Of a stretch of 64,000 nucleotides of DNA, positions 63,656 through 64,000 are shown piece after piece (within the stretch, counting starts at the first letter, position 1; every line of letters begins with the position of its first letter). A program made the position numbers and the translations under genes. Below the pieces are notes generated by a model. It was not told the origin of the DNA. It did no database searches and was given only the letters and a program-made list of their open reading frames with translations. Origin of the DNA: Siphonodentalium dalli (Eukaryota; Mollusca; Scaphopoda; Gadilida; Siphonodentaliidae); contig CP136063.1 of assembly GCA_032622095.1 (NCBI GenBank), positions 12,129,814 to 12,193,813 on the forward strand, given 5' to 3'.

Positions 63656-64000
63656 GTATGATCCTGCCTCGTTGAGCCACGAGTGAGTCCTGGGACTAGG
63701 ATCACATATTATATGATACCATATCCTACGGAGGATTAGATAGTGTTTAATATATACACTCGTGCGCATGGCCTAAAGAGGCAACCAAAATAAATTGACT
63801 TCAACTTTATGCTGCCATTAGATAAAAATTAATTAATAATTACTTTCTATTCCACACGATACCATACAGGTTATTTGCACGCTTATATTGAGTTTCTACT
63901 AAGTCACATTGTATGAATATAGTTTGAATGTGTTGAAAGTTTATTATACGTGTATGAACTATGTATGTATATGTAAATTATGTGTCTTCTTATTATGTAA
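63656..64000. other. no gene seen
   Basis: AT-rich sequence to the window edge. Confidence 0.4.

Noticed and set aside
1-64000. tRNA or rRNA genes
   Set aside because: I looked for T-loop words (GGTTCGAAT and similar) with matching stems and for rRNA-like conserved stretches and found none convincing. A covariance-model scan would decide.

Overview
This window looks like repeat-rich nuclear DNA from an invertebrate animal. I see no operons or bacterial signals. The protein families are metazoan: long C2H2 zinc-finger arrays, Jockey/CR1- and L1/Tx1-like LINEs, two Ty3/gypsy-type LTR retrotransposons, and a decayed member of a multi-copy invertebrate family with a Cys-rich (CXC) C-terminus. 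Abundant tacatgta-type words, a diverged 'gagttatggccctttt' tandem repeat and the overall style suggest a lophotrochozoan, most likely a marine mollusc. That is an inference and no species can be named.

Layout. 1-4057 is a 25-bp minisatellite that ends in a broken zinc finger. 4530-7042 is a minus-strand zinc-finger gene (22 fingers) with a decayed tail. 7455-7735 is a LINE reverse-transcriptase scrap. 8213-14150 holds copies of a TTAA-flanked foldback MITE (one nested inside another), a 35-bp minisatellite and a decayed unknown gene. 14560-16406 is a second minus-strand zinc-finger gene (14 fingers) whose tail has turned into a 44-bp minisatellite. 17131-22918 is a tandem-repeat region (875-bp units) carrying pieces of the CXC-family pseudogene. 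24123-34497 is a minus-strand Ty3/gypsy-like element with 768-bp LTRs. It has gag, a textbook -1 frameshift signal and a pol that lacks reverse transcriptase, RNase H and the integrase core, and an L1/Tx1-like LINE is inserted in it. 35218-44660 is mostly inverted repeats and hairpins with a zinc-finger scrap. 45748-52110 is a full-length but broken Jockey/CR1-like LINE sitting inside a small retroposon-like repeat. 53320-54870 is a LINE fragment followed by another nested MITE pair. 57171-61911 is a nearly intact Ty3/gypsy element: one 1398-codon gag-pol, 163-bp LTRs with one difference between them, and a 5-bp target duplication. The right end holds a LINE C-terminal scrap and a perfect 26-bp hairpin.

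The only candidate host genes are the two zinc-finger genes. They share a short upstream block and decayed tails, so they are probably paralogues of one expanding cluster. Their tails and the flanking minisatellites read like stages of zinc-finger arrays collapsing into satellite DNA, with the 25-bp unit keeping a finger-like heptapeptide on the minus strand. The rest of the window is mobile elements inserted into one another, which gives a relative order of insertion: host repeat before LINE, gypsy before L1-like LINE, MITE before MITE.

All coordinates and identities were read by eye. Family assignments rest on motif recognition, not database searches.
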